A DNA stretch of 7,523 nucleotides, taken from assembly GCA_900544225.1 (NCBI GenBank), contig UQUD01000091.1:1-7523 (forward strand), in the 5' to 3' direction. The translations under genes and the position numbers were made by a program. The notes below the pieces were generated by a model. The model did not search any database. It was not told the origin of the DNA and saw nothing but the letters and a program-made list of their open reading frames with translations. This DNA is from an uncultured Collinsella sp. (GTDB lineage Bacteria > Actinomycetota > Coriobacteriia > Coriobacteriales > Coriobacteriaceae). Shown piece after piece: positions 6,280 to 7,523 of the stretch. Positions within the stretch are counted from its first letter, which is position 1; each line of letters starts with the position of its first letter.

Positions 6280-6374
6280 ATTTAAACGGTGGTGAAGATG
6301 AGCCGACCTGGGACATGGAATAGGTCGCCAGCTGATGAATTTTGCAGCACGCGCGCCTCTACCATGTATCCTAA
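6280..6374 (+). other. Gene-free spacer before the palindrome, with possible weak promoter
   Basis: This begins the 343-base gene-free stretch between metK and the serine dehydratase gene. I see no coding sequence. A small inverted repeat, CGACCT/AGGTCG, is at 6304-6309 and 6322-6327. A weak promoter candidate is TTGCAG (6342-6347) with TATCCT (6367-6372) at a 19-base spacing. If used, transcription would begin inside the left arm of the palindrome that starts at 6375. Confidence in the promoter is low. Confidence 0.2.
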
Positions 6375-6495
6375 GTTCCGAGGACTTTGGTATTTGGTCG
6401 GTCGCGAGTTCCGCACGAGCCGGAGGCCACTTAATGTGGCCTCCGTGCGAGCAGGACTGTCCGAGCAGGCGACCAAATACCAAAGCCCTCGGAAC
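6375..6495. repeat. Large nested palindrome upstream of the serine dehydratase gene
   Basis: Bases 6375-6400 pair with 6470-6495 over 26 positions with one mismatch (A6384 against C6486). Inside lies a second hairpin: 6421-6430 with 6436-6445 (10 bp, loop TTAAT), extended below by CGCA/TGCG (6412-6415 and 6446-6449) around a 5-base bulge. The octamer CGAGCAGG occurs twice on the right side (6448-6455 and 6462-6469). There is no open frame worth naming and no T-run, so it is not an intrinsic terminator. It could be a non-autonomous mobile element (MITE/BIME-like), a cruciform-forming site or a structured leader RNA. No clear target-site duplication is visible at its edges. It shares no obvious sequence with the palindrome at 4728-4819. 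Confidence 0.85.
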
Positions 6496-6517
6496 GGCGG
6501 GACAGAGTATGCCCGCC
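6496..6517 (+). repeat. GC-rich hairpin just before the serine dehydratase ribosome binding site
   Basis: GGCGGG (6496-6501) and CCCGCC (6512-6517) pair perfectly with a 10-base loop, directly adjoining the right arm of the large palindrome and 21 bases ahead of the Shine-Dalgarno. It may be part of the same structured leader. The stem is short, so this is only suggestive. Confidence 0.35.
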
Positions 6518-6538
6518 CCTCGGGACGACGAGATAAAG

Positions 6539-6544
6539 AAGGAG
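6539..6544 (+). promoter_or_regulatory. Ribosome binding site of the serine dehydratase gene
   Basis: AAGGAG lies 5 bases before the ATG at 6550. It fixes the start at MAGKPQTLATTSAFEILGPV, just ahead of the conserved beta-domain motif. Confidence 0.75.
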
Positions 6545-6549
6545 CAGCC

Positions 6550-7523
6550 ATGGCAGGCAAGCCGCAAACACTAGCTACGACCTCGGCATTCGAGATCTTG
6601 GGGCCCGTCATGGTCGGCCCCAGCTCGTCGCACACCGCCGGCGCCCTGCGCTGTGCCCAGGTTGCCGCTAGCCTGCTGGAAGGCCGCATCACCAAGGTCA
6701 CCTTTGGCCTGTGGAACTCCTTTGCCCACACCTACCGCGGTCACGGCACTGATCGCGCGCTCGTCGCGGGCATCCTGGGGCTCGATACCGACGACGAGAA
6801 CATCAAGCAAGCCTTTGACCTCGCACGGGACCAGGGCCTCGACTTTCACTTTGACATCAAGGGCGACGACGCCTCCATCCACCCCAACACCGTCGACATC
6901 GACATGGTCGATAACACGGGCGCAACGGCGCAGGTCCGCGGCGAAAGCCTCGGCGGAGGCAAGATGCGCATCAGCCGCATCAACGGCGTCGGCGTCGACA
7001 TCTCGGGCATGTATTCCACGCTCTTCGTGGCACACCAGGACGTTCCCGGCGTGCTCGCAGCACTCACGAACCTGCTTGCCTACGCACACGTGAACATCGC
7101 CTTCTGCCGCACCTACCGCACCGAGGTGGGAGGCCAGGCCTATTCCGTCTTTGAGACCGACGGCGCTCCCGACGACACCGTCGTCCCCATGCTGCGCAAG
7201 CTCGACAATGTCGATTACGCCACGTTTATCGAGCTTCCGGGCTCGGCCTCGTCGCTCTCCCCCGGCGTCTCGGCCAAGGAGATCTTTGACGACGGCGAGC
7301 AGATGCTCGATGCGTGCGCCGAACTCGGTTTGAATATCGGCGCCGTCATGGCCGTACGCGAGGCGCGTCTGACCGGCGAGGCCCATGCTATCGCAGCCAT
7401 GCGCCGCGTGCTCGACGTCATGCGCGAGGAGACCACGACCCCCATCGCCAATCCGCAGCGATCGCTCGGCGGGCTTATCGGCGGAGAGGCCAAGCTCGTC
7501 GATGCCACCTGCCGCAACGATTT
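6550..7523 (+). CDS. sdaA: L-serine dehydratase, iron-sulfur type, fused beta-ACT-alpha (3' partial)
   Basis: Deaminates L-serine to pyruvate and ammonia using a [4Fe-4S] cluster, feeding serine carbon into central metabolism. The 324 complete codons present encode the beta domain at about 12-150, with GPSSSHTAG at 23-31 and the SFAHTYRGHGTDRALVAG-type segment at 57-74. An ACT-like regulatory domain follows at about 157-230 (HQDVPGVLAALTNLLA region, then VNIAFCRTYR). From about 240 (SAKEIFDDGEQMLDACAELG, then GGLIGGEAK at 307-315) the start of the alpha domain follows in the same chain without a stop. In Bacillus the beta-ACT and alpha parts are separate proteins (SdaAB and SdaAA), and E. coli SdaA is fused but lacks a typical ACT domain. 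The window ends before the iron-sulfur cysteines of the alpha domain, so catalytic completeness cannot be checked. The gene stands alone after the metK terminator, behind a large palindrome. Confidence 0.92.
   Translation, partial: MAGKPQTLATTSAFEILGPVMVGPSSSHTAGALRCAQVAASLLEGRITKVTFGLWNSFAHTYRGHGTDRALVAGILGLDTDDENIKQAFDLARDQGLDFHFDIKGDDASIHPNTVDIDMVDNTGATAQVRGESLGGGKMRISRINGVGVDISGMYSTLFVAHQDVPGVLAALTNLLAYAHVNIAFCRTYRTEVGGQAYSVFETDGAPDDTVVPMLRKLDNVDYATFIELPGSASSLSPGVSAKEIFDDGEQMLDACAELGLNIGAVMAVREARLTGEAHAIAAMRRVLDVMREETTTPIANPQRSLGGLIGGEAKLVDATCRND

Noticed and set aside
6362..6510. A target-site duplication flanking the large palindrome
   Set aside because: The bases just outside the arms (CCTAA on the left, GGCGG on the right) do not match, so insertion cannot be shown from this copy.
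6375..6517. A T-box, glycine riboswitch or intrinsic terminator upstream of the serine dehydratase gene
   Set aside because: There is no T-box consensus, no glycine aptamer core and no T-run after the stems.
6571..7386. A 271-codon minus-strand open frame opposite the serine dehydratase gene
   Set aside because: The plus-strand frame carries the GPSSSHTAG motif and the ACT domain. The antisense frame has no motif or upstream signal.

Overview
The window comes from a high-GC bacterial chromosome. Codon use favours G/C at third positions, and long open frames appear antisense to the real genes as a consequence. The gene content and protein style suggest a member of the Coriobacteriia (Collinsella or a close relative). 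That placement is an inference from general resemblance, because no rRNA or other decisive marker is present. The first 12 bases match the 3' end of the common Illumina adapter, so the left edge is probably a contig end and those bases are not genomic.

Left half (minus strand): gltX (glutamyl-tRNA synthetase) is followed by a good intrinsic terminator, then priA (replication-restart helicase) and def (peptide deformylase), which are separated by only 18 bases. priA and def look like one transcription unit. fmt, which often follows def in bacteria, is not visible because only about 60 genomic bases remain beyond def. PriA is a complete helicase with all its motifs and zinc cysteines. It also carries an N-terminal Pro/Ala/Glu-rich tail that begins with a match to the beta-clamp-binding motif (QLTLF).

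Middle: gltX and metK are divergent, separated by 278 bases. This spacer holds a candidate promoter for each gene, a hairpin in the metK leader, and, between the two promoters, a 92-bp REP-like inverted repeat with 29-position arms (28 paired) built around the TTGGGGACAG motif.

Right half (plus strand): metK (S-adenosylmethionine synthetase, with an insertion near its N-terminus) ends in a very strong 14-bp intrinsic terminator. It is followed by a 343-bp gene-free stretch that contains a second, unrelated and more elaborate palindrome (about 121 bp, with 26-position outer arms and a nested hairpin). This lies 54 bases upstream of a 3'-truncated, iron-sulfur-type L-serine dehydratase gene whose protein fuses the beta, ACT and alpha parts in one chain.

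The coding genes are ordinary housekeeping functions: translation (gltX, def), replication restart (priA), methyl-donor synthesis (metK) and serine catabolism. The most interesting material is non-coding, namely the two unrelated long palindromes in consecutive intergenic spacers, together with the possible clamp-binding tail on PriA.
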